Source: Epiperipatus broadwayi (Eukaryota; Onychophora; Udeonychophora; Euonychophora; Peripatidae). Taken from it: a stretch of 64,000 nt of DNA. Positions 24,599 through 37,104 of this stretch are shown here, piece by piece (positions within the stretch are counted from its first letter, which is position 1; each line of letters starts with the position of its first letter). The notes below the pieces were generated by a model. It was not told where the DNA came from. It saw only the letters and a program-made list of their open reading frames with translations, and did no database searches. Both the position numbers and the translations under genes were made by a program. The stretch lies in the NCBI GenBank assembly GCA_028023455.1, contig JAQFVV010012418.1, positions 8,797,244 through 8,861,243 of the forward strand, given 5' to 3'.

Positions 24599-25070
24599 AT
24601 TAGTATAGCTTTTGCACTTCCACAATAAATGTATTATTTTCACAAGAAATACATTTTATTTAAATTTTTGCAAAACAATTAAATCATCGTTTCAAGTGCA
24701 TTTATTTTAATTTCATTTTGCATAGATTTAATTTTTGCTGCAATTATTGATTTTGAAAATTAAAGAGACCGGGGTTAAAACATTAATTTGCTGTAGATAT
24801 AAAAAAAGGGTGCATTTGTCTTTAAAATTCAGACAAAAATTTAATGAAACTTTTTTTTATATTTACATCAAAATAAAGTTTTAACCTCTGCCCTCTTTAC
24901 TTTTCAAAATCAATAATTGCAGCAAAAATTAAATGTATACAAAATGAAATTAAAGTAAATGCACTTGAAACGATGATTTAATTGTTTTGCAAAAATTTAA
25001 ATAAAATGTATTTCTTGTGAAAACAATACATTTATTGTGGAAGTGCAAAAGTTGCAGCAGCTATACTAAT
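24599..25070. mobile_element. 472-bp near-perfect palindrome (foldback MITE)
   Basis: The left arm starts ATTAGTATAGCTTTTGCACT. The right arm ends in the inverse, with a 5-6-base extra piece (gcagc) near 25055. Pairing continues through 'aatcatcgtttcaagtgcat' and 'caataattgcagc' to a centre near 24834 (TTTGTC...GACAAA). Arms are therefore about 230 bp with almost no loop. No frame is coding. A transcript through it would fold into a long double-stranded RNA. Confidence 0.85.
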
Positions 25071-25679
25071 CTATATTTATATTCTTATAATTAAATAATA
25101 ATAATCATATAATAGCTTTGTATATCATATGAGAGCTCATGAGTTAAATACGAGATAATTAAATGAATTGTCTTAGATATGATTACGAGTAAATATATAT
25201 GTATATTTTTAATGTGTTAGATTCATATCAAAGTATTAAATAAGATGTATTAGTAACAATTGATTTATATATATTATTTTAACGATTCATTTTTCACTCC
25301 TATTTTAAGTATAAATAAACTTTGCTATAACACACATATTGTGACACATTGCCAGGTTTTCTTTTGAGCTAGCAGTAGGTTAATAGAGGGGCTAACATCT
25401 AAGAAACTAAGGATGGATTTCAACACAACCTATAGATGTTTTTCTTTTTAGAGATGGCACCCTACTCTTCAGTATGACATATTTTATAAAATAATAAATA
25501 CCATTTATAGTGGCAAAGGATACACTCTCTCTGTACTTAGACATGTTTGATGTGAGTGATGGTCATGAAATAAGGTTTAATATTTAATCTGACCATCATT
25601 AGTTAGGATATTAAGTTTAAAAAATAATAATTTGGTATTTCTGACATTCATTCCCCACAGAGCTTAATTCCTCTTACAT
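25071..25679. other. AT-rich DNA, nothing recognised
   Basis: No frame or repeat that I can support. It lies between the palindrome and the LINE tail. Confidence 0.4.
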
Positions 25680-26100
25680 TTTGATAAAGAATTATATAGA
25701 GCAATACAGAGACTTCAGACCACTCAAAGGAGTATGGAGAGATGTATGTTGGGAGTAACAAGAAGAGATCGAAAACGCAATGTATGGGTAAGACAACAAA
25801 CAGGTGTTGCTGACCTTATTGAAAAAATTAAAAGATTGAAATGGAGTTGGGCTGGACATATTGCTAGAAGAAATGATAATAGATGGACAATTGAAATTTT
25901 AAACTGGATTCCAAGAGATTGTAAAAGACCCAGAAAGAGACCACATGTGAGATGGATGGATGAAATAAGAAAATGTGCAGGGGTGTTGTGGAGAAGAGAA
26001 GCTAAAGATCGGAGAAGATGGATTAAACTTGGAGAGACCTTCATCCTGCAGTGTATTGATAATGGTTGATTATGATGATGTTTGAAAAAGAGGAGCAAAA
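25680..26100 (+). pseudogene. RTE-like LINE, C-terminal end of the RT protein
   Basis: The frame 25734-26069 (111 codons, open) gives MERCMLGVTRRDR, then KWSWAGHIARR.DNRW, RPHVRWMDEI and a final GETFILQCIDNG. This is the standard C-terminal tail of endonuclease-RT proteins of RTE-like and related LINEs in invertebrates. Upstream codons for LQTTQRS extend the match back to about 25690. The rest of the element is missing, as in a 5'-truncated copy. The TGATTATGATGATG after the stop resembles the short repeats that end such LINEs. The frame is intact, so the copy is fairly young. Confidence 0.85.
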
Positions 26101-29100
26101 CTGTAGGTCTGTTTCAATATATATTTTGACCCTCAGTTTTTGCCTTAAAGCTGAATTTCAGATCTTGTGATAACATATTTAAAAAAAAGAAATTTTAATA
26201 ATTTAATTTTCTCAATATGTAAACTTTGTTGTGTGACAATAATAAAGTATTTATGTAACTGATTAGCCATTTTTAGAGTGATCATTATAATATTTATAAC
26301 TTAAAAGTAATCTTTACATGTAATTTTATAATAATTAAATCTTTTAAGTAATTCTTATAAAATTTTAAAATGCTTAATTATAAAGTTATTACTGATTGAA
26401 AGTGCTAAGAATTTTAATTTTAAAATATTAAAGTTGAAATTATCTTAATCATGTTGTTATAGTTTATTAAATTTAAATATTAGAAAACTTTAAAAGGTAA
26501 GTTTAAATTTTAAGACTAGGTCCTGCATATTTAAATTTCTTGATAATAAAATGTGTTATTTAATCTTAACTGTATAAAGGAAATGTTCAATTAGTTAATC
26601 TTAAAATTCAGCTGATTAAAGAAAAGTATAATTTTATAAGTCAATAATCAATTCCTATAGTAAAGTCATTAATTTTTAAATAAGAAAATAAAAGCTAGTC
26701 AATATTTTATTAAAACTTCCTGGTTGGGATTTAATGTTAAAGTTATTTTAAATATTTTTGTTTTAAAAGATATCATAAAATAGTCCGAGGACTTAAAGAA
26801 AAATACTTAAAGTAAATATTATAGTGTAATGTTATTAAATAATGTAAATTTTATTATGTAATATTTTTATTTATTATAATATATTTAAATTGCTAAATAA
26901 CTTCTTGTTTTTTTTAAAGTTCATTTAAAGATAATGTAATAATTAAATTATTGTTTAAACTTCTTATCTAGATACAGTTTTTAGAAAGCTCTGGAATTAT
27001 GCAAATTAGGTTTATTTTTAGCAATTTTTTATGGATACTGAAAAGTTTATAACATTGTGATTTGTAGGTCAATTGGGAGGTAGCTTAATATTAAGTACAT
27101 CAATCAAAATTGATCACATGACTTGTATTATATAAAGGGAAATGTGAAGACTGTAATGATATTTCTGATACATCTATAACACCTGCCTACAATTTTTCAT
27201 TTATATTCATCTTTTATTTCAAAGTAGAATTGTTTTTAATTGATTTCATTTTTTTAAGTTTAGAAAATGTGCTGCTAAAATAATACATATCCAGGTTTTT
27301 ATCTAAAACCATAAACCTTTTTGGTACTTTACTTTTCAAGAATGGAATTGTTTTCTTGAGAAACTGCTTTAAAAATAAAGCAAAAATGGAAGATATTATC
27401 CATGCTATGTAAAGCCTGTATTAATTTCACTTATGCATTATTAAAATCATTATTTAAAAAAGATAATTATTAAGATATTAGAAAAGACTTAAGAAATTAT
27501 TTCAATCTAATATTTAGGATAATTTATTCATTCTTATTAGGATCTTTATGCAAATTTTATAGTTAAAAAAACTAAATATTTTATATTTCAAATATGTATT
27601 CTTTCAGTTTAATTTCATTTTATATTAAATAAAGACTTCTACCTGGAATTGAAAGACTATTAAACTATAGAATAATTCTATAAATATTATATTTAAAAAA
27701 ATTATCATAATTATGGTCAAGAAAATATTTAGATAATTACAAACTTTTACTGTAAATTTTTTTGATTCAAGAAATTTACTTAACTAACATATTAGTGGAA
27801 TAAATGCTTTTCTTATTAGAACTATATTGAAATAAAAAAATATAACATTATAAAATTAGTCAGCTTATCTTTAGCAAAAGACTTTTAATTTGTTTGGTAA
27901 GCCTGGCTATTGAAAATTTTATATTTAAAAATATATATATAATTCATTTATTAATTATTAATATTATCAGACATTTGTCTCCACCAGTGATTAGTGACAA
28001 CATTGTAAATGATTTTATTATGTGTGCATTAGAATTTAAAAAATGAAAAATATTTCTCAATATATTTGACTCCAATGTATTAAGTATGTTTGTTTTTCAA
28101 GAATTAATTACATTATTTATCATTATGTTTAATAAATGCTCCAGAAAATATAAATTTAAATATTTGTCCTTCAACTTATTATACTTCAAATCGTGAATTA
28201 TTGCGCTTCATAATAATAATGAATAAAGTATAAAATGTGTTTTTACTTAAAATTCATTTTTAAAGCTTTTTATGCTTAATGTTCCAAACTTTTGATCTTC
28301 ATTATCCATTTATGAACTACAAAATGTGCTTTTGAAAAATGATTGCTCTTCATATAATTATTCGTGAATGAATGAAAAGGTATTTCAGAATAAACAATTA
28401 AGCTTTTTGATATTATAAAATAAGTAAAATCTACAATGTCTCACTTTTCCAAGAATACTTGATCTTCATAATAATTTATAATAAATAATAATGTCTATAA
28501 AATAAATATTTAGTCATTTCTGCTATATGTTAGAAGATATAGTTAATGTTGTCATGTTTATTATAATGTTCATTAATTCTGAATGCCTATATTTATTCCT
28601 TTCCATATCTTTACATATTTTTGCTTTTTTATATTTTGTAAACCACTGTGTATGTGTAAACTTAATATGCTATTTAACAATTTCCCAAAAAATCTACAAG
28701 ATATTCCAGAACTCTTGTTTTTAGTAACTGTGTTCAGAATAATGACGGGAATATCAAGACAAAGGACTTTATTTTATTTTGGTAATGGGTATATTTATTG
28801 ATTTTAATTTTTTTTCTTTTGTACTTAAAATAATATGTATTTCATTTCTATGCATTTTGATATAATTTTATATGACATGTAATAGGTATTTATATTACGC
28901 TCTCAGAGTACTATCAAAGTATTAATATTTTAAATGTTTATGTTTGTCCCTTTCTTTATTTTATGAATGTGTTTTTAAATGCTTAAATAATACAGAAACT
29001 TGTGTATATTCATTATTATTTAATTAATGTTCTTGTTACGAGATCATAGAATTATCTCTCTTATAGTTTTTTATTTTGTGTATTTTAAGAGATTATGACA

Positions 29101-31319
29101 TTATCTCTCTCTCTCTCTCTCTCTCTCATGTATATTTTATCTTGCTAGTGTGTTTTTAAAATATTATAACAAACTTTTTCTTATATTTATCATACTTTAT
29201 TCTTCAATTTATTGCTCATTTTTATATTTTAACATGTAATGCTTTATTAAGGTAAATCCCTATTATTATTGTTGTCTCTCTGATATTTTTTTCCCTGACT
29301 TGTGACAGAGCCCTAGATCATTACTGACTCATGTACAGGCACTTTTTGAGTTCATTCCTTCACATTCCTTTGCCTTTATCTTATTATCCCTTAATGTGAA
29401 TTATATTTTTTATGCATTTATTTTAAAGCCATGTGCAACACATACTCATGATTTTATTTTGGCAATTAATATTTTTAAAGTATTGTAGAATGTGATCTTT
29501 ATTTTAATTTGCACTCTTAGTGTATATGAGTGACATTACTTTAGATGTGTAGATCTTGTAATTGTGCTTATTTTTATTTTTGTACCTCAAGATGTTAAAC
29601 CAGATAAAATGTTTAATATTTAAATTTTTAATTGTTTATGTGACTTTATAATATGATATACATCTTTTTCAGCATTCACTAACAAAATAAGGATTGCTAA
29701 GTTTATATTTTAATTCAAGAGTTAAATATTTCACTTAGGGACAATATAATTGTTTGATAAAAAATAACTAAATGTGAAAACTTATAATCATTAAATCTAG
29801 AGAAAAATTTATTAATCTCAATTATCCTTACTATTATTTTCAAATGGGTAAAACATAATTTATTGATGTTAATTATTTTTATTTTGTTCTAAAGAATTTA
29901 TTTAATAAATTTTATAAGCAATTTTAAAAACAGCTTGATATTTGTTCCATAAATATATTACAACTTAATGTTCATTCCATAAATGTTATTAATGTTAAAT
30001 AAATGTTATTTTTATTATTAACTTAAGTTTATTTCCTATGTCATCATCTGCATTCTTACAGAAATCTGTTCATAATAGTTACCACACAGTTTTATGATGT
30101 TTATTATGCACTGAGAATATATGAATACAAAGATTTTGACACGAAATTCCCTTTATTTAAATCTCATCTTGTTGTTAAGAAAGCAGCAAAGGAAAATATT
30201 ATTTTATTTAAGTAAAAATAATTTAATTTTTTTTATCTATTTGGTATAAGATCACTTTAGTTAATTTTATTTATTTAAAAGACCACTGTGCTTATTTAAA
30301 AGATTACATCATTATCAATTTAATATGATAAGATTTGATTTCATTTTAGAAAAGATTAAAAGAAAATCTATTGGTGTAATATTTTGGGTATCCATAAAAT
30401 CCCTTATCTATTGAGGATATCACAAATGCTATCCTAATATATTATCTCTATTTTAAAATTAGTTTTTTTCATGTTTAATCTAAATTGTAAATTTATAATT
30501 ACAATTTAATGAAACATTATTTTAAATGGTAAGAATATGTCTTATGCGTTTGTTGTTAACTCGGATTACATTCTTTGGTAGGTATTACAATTAAAGAGAA
30601 GAACAAAATTACAATAATATCAACCCTATCAGAACTTTGAGATTTATTTTATTTATAAGATTCTTCAATAAGAAATTGCATTATTCTAAAAAAAATGTTA
30701 ATGTGGCAAAACTTAAGAAAAGATATGTGTTCATTTAATAGAAGATAAATCTGATGTTGCATCTGATCATTTTTGTAAAGATTATAAGATGTAGTTGTAT
30801 TTTGGAGGATGTGTTGTGAGAAAAGATTTAAACTAACTTATCCTTTTTAATGACATATGCTTTGGATTATAAGGAACCACATTATTTTTAAAGAGGGAAT
30901 ATGAGACTTCCCCTCTTCTTAATTTACTAAGATATTACATTTATCTTTAAAATGTTTATTATTTACCCTTATTCTTCACTCTTATTATTAGTTTAGCATA
31001 CGGGCATTTAAACCTGAGCTTAACCCATATATTGTATTATTATTAGCCAATGTTGTATTAAGATTATTGAGCTTATATTTTTTGAGCTAGTGACATTTTC
31101 AGCTATCATTTTTTATAGTTGCAAAGTTTGGCTACTCACTAACGTTTTAGCTTTCAGTCAGTCAAAGGGTTCTGATCGATCATCCTGCTTTTGTGCTGTG
31201 CTGGTTTTGTATCACATTGACAAATTCTAGCAGTATGCTATTTCTTGTCACTTTCTTTAGGTTATAATATATATTTATGTATTACTTTTATATATGCATT
31301 ACTTAAAATAATTATGTCT
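26101..31319. other. Long AT-rich region without genes
   Basis: Over 5 kb show no recognisable coding domain on either strand. Short open frames at 28527-28801 are noise. The only distinct feature is a CT microsatellite. It may be an intron or intergenic DNA. Confidence 0.5.
29104..29127. repeat. (CT)n microsatellite
   Basis: Twelve TC dinucleotide units follow one another without interruption. Confidence 0.95.
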
Positions 31320-31490
31320 GCATCCAATTAAACAGAGATTTTTGCACATTACACTTTACTATGTCTCGTGCTACTTTTTAGTGAGAGTTCTACAAATATA
31401 TAATTAAATTTCAAAAGTATTTTAGATTTTGTCCATGCTAATTTTTTGTAAATTTTTCTAGAGTGAATAATAGAATAATTATGTAAGTGT
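31320..31490. repeat. Diverged direct repeat, left copy
   Basis: It shares 'gagttctaca.atatataatta', 'ttttagattt.gtc.atgctaatttttggtaaatttttctaga' and 'gaataat' with 46435-46590, in the same orientation. The two copies flank the old gypsy complex. They may be its decayed LTRs or copies of an unrelated repeat. Confidence 0.55.
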
Positions 31491-31579
31491 TGTGTGGTAA
31501 TTATTTTTCATAATAAATCTTTATTTACATTAACAATCATATATATATAATATTATAAATCAATGTCTATATTTCTTTG

Positions 31580-32850
31580 AAGCAATGTACGTAATTTTAT
31601 AATTATATATTAGTAAATACAGTAATCAAAAATTTTTAAAAGTGCGAAAAATTTAATCGTCACTTAGAAATGCTTTCACCTATCCTCGTAATCTTTGTCA
31701 ACTAATACTTTGAAAGGTTAATCTTCTCATAATTCTGTGATCTTAACATTTTCTGCCTGCCTATTGATTAAGTCTTACTTGTATTTATATATTAGCAGAG
31801 CTTCCTTTATTTTCCTAATATTGTTATTTCTTTTAGTTTCAATATTTTTACAATATTATAATTGAAATTAAAACCATATGTACATGATTTATTGTGGTTT
31901 CAAAAACCGAAAGCTGATGCATTATTATTACTGTTGCAATTTTGTTTTGTATTTTGAACCCTTTTTAATAAAAACAAGTGCTCTTTAGTTCTTTTCTCCA
32001 GCGTAATCTCAATTCCTCAATATATCTGCTACCACACCTACATATCCATTTATAAATGATGCAATTTTTATTTATAAGTGAGATTTTATCTTTAGTTATT
32101 TATTTAATGTAGGAGATGCATAAATGCAATATCACATATACCTTTATAAATTTTCCTTATGAAATTTTCTTGTTGATTTGAAATGTATGGTATTGATATC
32201 CAAATGTTTTTATTAGTAGAAGAATCAATCTCATTATTAATATTTTTTTAATTTTTTATTTATATTTCATATTAAAATTTTTAATAGTATAATAAATATG
32301 ATTGTAATTGTAGCCAACATTTGCTGAATATTTACAAAGATTATCATTTCTGAATAAGAAGAACTTCAAACCTGCCATTTTATGTGACACTGATACTCTT
32401 GATTTTTATGGCACATAGCCTCTTTTTGCAGTAATCCAGCTTATATCTAGTTCTTGTTATCTTATGATCAAGGAACTAAATGCACATAAAATTTTCATCT
32501 GTTTTGATCCATTTTAAGCCATTTAATTATTTAATTCTTTAAACAAATCTTTAATTGTTTTTGGCTTGTCACATACAAAAACATCATCGACATATCGATA
32601 ATATAAAGTACTATTTTTTGATAGCATTCCTTTTACAAAATACTTTTCTCATACTTAATCAATAGGCAGGCAGCAATTAAGATCATAGAATTATGGGAAG
32701 GTTAACCTTTCAAAGTATTAGTTGATAAAGACTACGAGGATAGTCGAAAGCTCTCCTAAGTGATGATTATATTTTTTGTACTTTTCAAAATTTTTGATTA
32801 CTGCATTTACTAATATTTAATTATAAAATTACATATATATATATTTCTGC
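31580..32850. repeat. Inverted repeat around a Penelope RT remnant
   Basis: A left arm (about 31590-31780) containing CCTCGTAATCTTTGTCAAC, 'ctaatactttgaaaggttaa' and GCCTGCCTATTGATTA returns inverted at about 32650-32845. Between the arms are about 870 bases, including the RT piece at 32430-32640. Inverted terminal duplications are common around Penelope-like insertions. Confidence 0.75.
32430..32645 (-). pseudogene. Penelope-like RT fragment with YVDD box
   Basis: The minus strand translates to STLYYRYVDDVFVCDKP followed by KTIKDLFKELNN. This is RT motif C (the catalytic YVDD pair of aspartates) with the short helix that follows it in Penelope-like RTs. A stop follows soon after. This segment is the one lost from the other Penelope copies here, so the sequences complement each other in what they preserve. 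Confidence 0.7.
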
Positions 32851-33149
32851 ACATTTATTGTTTATAATACTATTACACATTTCATTTCCTCACCTCACTC
32901 TAGAAAATTAACTTTTATTTACAAAAATAATATTGCAGTCGTTTAGGGTTTTTTTTCATTCTCAAACAGATCTAGACAGAAATGATTCTTTTCTCTCCTC
33001 CACTCAGTAATTTTCTCTTCTTCATATGAAGATTTTTGAGGGGAAAAATCTACTTCTGGAAAAACCTCTAATTTATTTAACAAATCATTTTTTTAAACAA
33101 TTGCTTAATTTCAACAGCTCTTGTAATGTATCTGTAACTTCTTGTATTA

Positions 33150-34110
33150 AGTAGCATCCCTTAACTTTGAATTAGCACTAACTTTTGGTTCTTCTAATAA
33201 TTCCATATAGTGACCTTTCAAATGACTTATATGTCCCTTCATTCTTCCAACAATGGTCATTTGCACTTTTTGTAATTATTTTGAAACAACACTAATTATT
33301 ACTCCCAAAACCATTTTCTTTTTAATATGTAGTGTATCAAAATGCCATTGTCAACTTTATAACTTTCCACATCACAGTACATTTGCTTTGGTGAACTATT
33401 ATTAGGCATTAGACGGGTTCAGCATTTATAACACAATAACATCTCAGCCAGTATACTTTTAGTTGATATACATGGAATGAAATGTTGATGAAACATAACA
33501 TAGGTTAAAGCTTCATTAATATCACAATACAAAATCTTCTTTAGCACCTATTTCAAGTAGTGTACAGCTTTTTCCACTAGGTGATTAGACACTGGGTGAT
33601 GTAGTGGTGCCAACATATGGCGAATTCCCCTAGTTATTAAAAAGAGTTTAAACAAGTAGACATAAAAACATTCTATTATTTGAAAGGACAACTTTGAGCT
33701 AACCATATATGAACATTTTATTTAAGGTTTTTACTGTATTTTCCATGTGTGTTCTTTTGACACTTTATTCTTTCTGTTTTGAGTAAGCTTTAATCAGTAT
33801 CAGAATATATTTCAGTTGAATGGGTCAGCATGATCCAAATAAAGTCTTTCCAAGGCTTATTGGCTTTAATTCAAGGCTCTAGCTTCTCCAGGGGCATGAT
33901 TATAACTCTTGACAATATATACAATTTGACTATTCGTTTCTGGCCATTGCACATAAGTCCACGCTAATTGTTTCATCTGTACAATTCCTGGGTGTCTTTT
34001 ATTTAACAAATTCAAAACTTGCTTCCTACCTTCTGGGGGTATAAGCATGTGGTTTGTCATTAATATGCAATTTTTAGAAATGGATAAACATTTGTGGGCA
34101 TTCCACATAG
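33150..34110 (-). pseudogene. Ty3/gypsy integrase relic
   Basis: Read on the minus strand, 34108-33866 (80 codons) gives the integrase zinc-binding region: LNKRHPGIVQMKQLA then YVQWP. The expected CxxC pair is changed, with Y and A where the cysteines belong. Next come PW.RLYLDHADPF (start of the core domain) and GIRHMLAPLHHPVSNHLVEKAV (second half of the core, about 33560-33620). Then come a YVMF.QHFIP block and, near 33220, GHISHLKGHY. Several stops and frameshifts show decay. It is the 3' part of the gypsy pol whose other parts lie up to 46.4 kb. Confidence 0.85.
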
Positions 34111-34268
34111 TTTTGATATATATTCTGGGTGTTTATTCAGACAATCATGTTAAATCCATCTTTGCAAAGCGTGGTAGCCAGAATTGTATTTAGTTCATTA
34201 AGTGACCATTGTGCTATTGAGTAAATTATTCCCTATTCCATCTATATAATTTAATTATATTTTTAAAT

Positions 34269-34830
34269 TCACATTTTGTGGTAACTTTGACAAGCATATA
34301 TGTAACTAATTTTCTTCTTGGGTTTATACATTAGCTTGAAATCGTATGTGTCCAATGTATGACTGATATGTTCTGAAGTTTTCTTTACATTTCCAAATAT
34401 GGCCATCAAAGGATGGTGATTAGTATGAATATGTCCATAAGCATAATGGTGAAAATTTTTAATGGCATATATTAGTGCCATAATTTCTTTGTCCAGCTGA
34501 CTATAATTTTTTCCAGAAGCTGTCAACATTTGTGAGGCATGAGTAGTAGCATGTTTATCTCCATAGCAGCAATGTGATATAATCACTTTTATATCATAAC
34601 CCATAAACAAGTAACTTTTTGGAAACAAACAATTCTTTTGCTTTATTGAAAAAGTATTCTCATATTCTGCAGTCCACTTCTAGCATTATCTCTTTTTTAG
34701 TAAATGGTACAGCAGAGTAAGGACATGAATTTTTCTTTTAGAAAATTTCTCAAAAAAATTTAATAAATCCAGAAACAACTATTGTACCTGGTCAAAATCG
34801 TGGGTTCATTCAATAAGATCTGGAATAGTA
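34269..34830 (-). pseudogene. Ty3/gypsy RT connection and RNase H relic
   Basis: The frame 34628-34269 (119 codons) includes GYDIKVIISHCC, ASQMLTASGKNYSQLDKEIMA, FHHYAYGH and TNHHPL. This is the RNase H domain of a gypsy pol. The catalytic-region glutamate in LDKE is kept, but the aspartate of the usual TDH is N. Upstream (34640-34820) a broken frame gives NKAKELF. The reading stops near 34830, where unrelated DNA begins. Confidence 0.85.
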
Positions 34831-35825
34831 ATCTAGCATGTGTGGAGATACACAGGTCTGGAACAATACTAATGCTAACCTATTTACCTGTGCTCCAGGG
34901 TCTCTGACTATATGAATAATGCTTTTGAGAATACTAGCAAGCTGTTCACTTATTCCAGACCCGGAAATGAGAACAGGGTGAGCAAAGATACTTGGGAATC
35001 AATAATATTCAAATAATTAGCTAATATAGCTAATAATTTCTACAAAATATAACAATTAAAGAACGGTATAGACTATTGCTTAATATATTAATAATCAGAT
35101 CCGTAATGTTGTTCAAGGCAACATTAAACAAATGGAGTTTAATTAATAATACTAAATAAAATCTTTCATTCAATTAGGAACAATTTAACTTAATCAAATA
35201 GTTAATACTAGAGATTCGGACAATGAATGACAAATACGAGAATACAGACAAGTGTTATAATATAAATTTATTAAATAATAAAGTATGGTAATTTATGATT
35301 AAAATAAAACAAAATAGGTGCAAAATGTCTATACAATGATTACACATATGATTATGGTTAATTTACAATCACACATTCCGGTGGATTCATTAAATAGGTC
35401 ATTCAGGAACTTACAGAAGAATTAAAATTTTTGTATTATTACATAATATTGGTTAATGCAATTACTACATATATAAAACAAGAGTGGTTTGTGTGCAGTT
35501 AATATGCCAAGGATAAAATAAATTAATTAAGTAATCAATAATACATTGTAGCTTAACCCTCATTTAAAATATTACAGGTTCACACTAATGAGTTTTAATA
35601 GTCATTATATATATATATAAGTAAAAATTTCTGATGTGTAATTTGAAAAGCGTATGAGATTATATTTTAATAAGATTTGGGAAATCGCTCAAATATGTGG
35701 GAGTAAGAAAGTTCAGTCTAAAATAAGCTGTAATTCATAATCTAACCTAAAGAATTAAATAGAATGGATGGCGAACAACATGCAATTATGCCTGACAGAG
35801 AGCATTTCAGGTTTATAAATAACTC

Positions 35826-35851
35826 AATAATAATAATAATAATAATAATAA
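35826..35851. repeat. (AAT)n microsatellite
   Basis: About eight uninterrupted AAT units lie within the composite insertion. Confidence 0.95.
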
Positions 35852-36019
35852 AGGTATTACATTATCATTTACAATTGCATACAGGAAGGTGGTCACTTAA
35901 GACGCTCTTGAGTATTGTCATATTCATACAAAAGACGCATGCCTGCACGATGGCTAAGGTCATATCTCTGAAGAATAGTGGCACAAGTTATGTATTGGGA
36001 TGTTTTATCCATATGTTAC

Positions 36020-36779
36020 TGTAGTGTTTTGTAAAAATGGCAGACATGTTGCACTCCGAAAAAACTAGAATGTATTCGAGAGGTTGCTTTTAGATCGCGC
36101 GCTGATAACTGTGGAATTTAATTAAGGCATTGACCTAACGGCGATCGACAATTCCAAGAAATATTTGCTGATTGCAAATATTTCTAGATAAGAGACATTA
36201 CCTTATTGGTCGGTGTATTGATTGATTGTTGCAGTTATCAGAAAGTGATAAGAAGACTGGGTAACAACTACGGTGGGCAGTGTAATATAGAGAGTAGTAG
36301 AGAGCAGTCACACAGTATTAGAGGCAGTATTTAAGTAGAGATATCTTACGTCAGTGCTTGCAGTTAATGACCAGTGCCCAGTGGAAATGTAGTCTACGGG
36401 TGTAGCTGAAAGAGCCCACAGAGATGGGGAGAACACAGCAGAGATATTGAGAGCATTCATTGCAGAGTATTAGTTGCAGACCATTCGTTTGGAGAGCATC
36501 CATTTGCAGACCATTTCATTGGGGAGCAGTCGGTGCAAACCATTCATTGGAGAGCATCCATGGCAGAGCATTCATTGCAGATCATTCATTTGGAGAGCAT
36601 CCATTGCAGAGAATACAGAGTATATTCAGAGCATTCATTGCAGACCATTCGTTGAAGAGCATCCACAGCAGAGCATTCATTGCAAGAGAACATCATGGGA
36701 ATTGAACATAGTTATTTGCTGACCACACAGTCATACTTCTGGATATAACATTTGCACAGTCACACTGATGGATAAAACA
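36020..36779 (+). repeat. 5' LTR of the TRIM element
   Basis: It has TG...CA ends. It keeps CpG sites such as TCGCGCGC (near 36092) and ACGGCGATCGAC (near 36138) that are partly TG/CA in the partner LTR. It contains a run of related ~20-bp units at 36450-36690. Open frames over that run are by-products of the repeat. Confidence 0.9.
36450..36690 (+). repeat. Minisatellite-like array within the LTR
   Basis: About ten imperfect units built on GCAGACCATTCATTGGAGAG and GAGCATCC follow one another, with changes in spacing. The partner LTR has the matching array at about 37537-37775. The array gives small open frames that are unlikely to be translated. Confidence 0.8.
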
Positions 36780-37090
36780 TTGGTGCAGTCACATTTGGAA
36801 CCTGTGAGTAGCGAATAAGTTTTTAACAACAAGTTTAGCTATAAATGGGGAAACCTAGTGAAAATGGAAATCCCAGTTAATATAACGTTAACAATGAAAG
36901 CAAAAGTTTGGAAATAAAGTGCTTGTGCAGTCAACACTGGAAGCTGAGTCCCACCACCCTTGTGCAGTCACCATTGAACGTAACTGGCAAAAAAGTTTCA
37001 GCAACAGTTAAATCGAACATTTTCTGAGTGAAATAACAGAAAAGTAGGAATAGAAAAACAACACCAAGGAATTGCAACAAGGGTTTTTCT

Positions 37091-37104
37091 GGAGTGGAGG
37101 GAGG
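37091..37104 (+). other. Polypurine tract of the TRIM element
   Basis: GGAGTGGAGGGAGG directly precedes the right LTR start TGTAGTG. This is the expected plus-strand primer and sets the plus orientation. Confidence 0.85.

Noticed and set aside
25724-26098. 124-codon minus-strand frame
   Set aside because: It is the antisense shadow of the RTE-like LINE tail on the plus strand.
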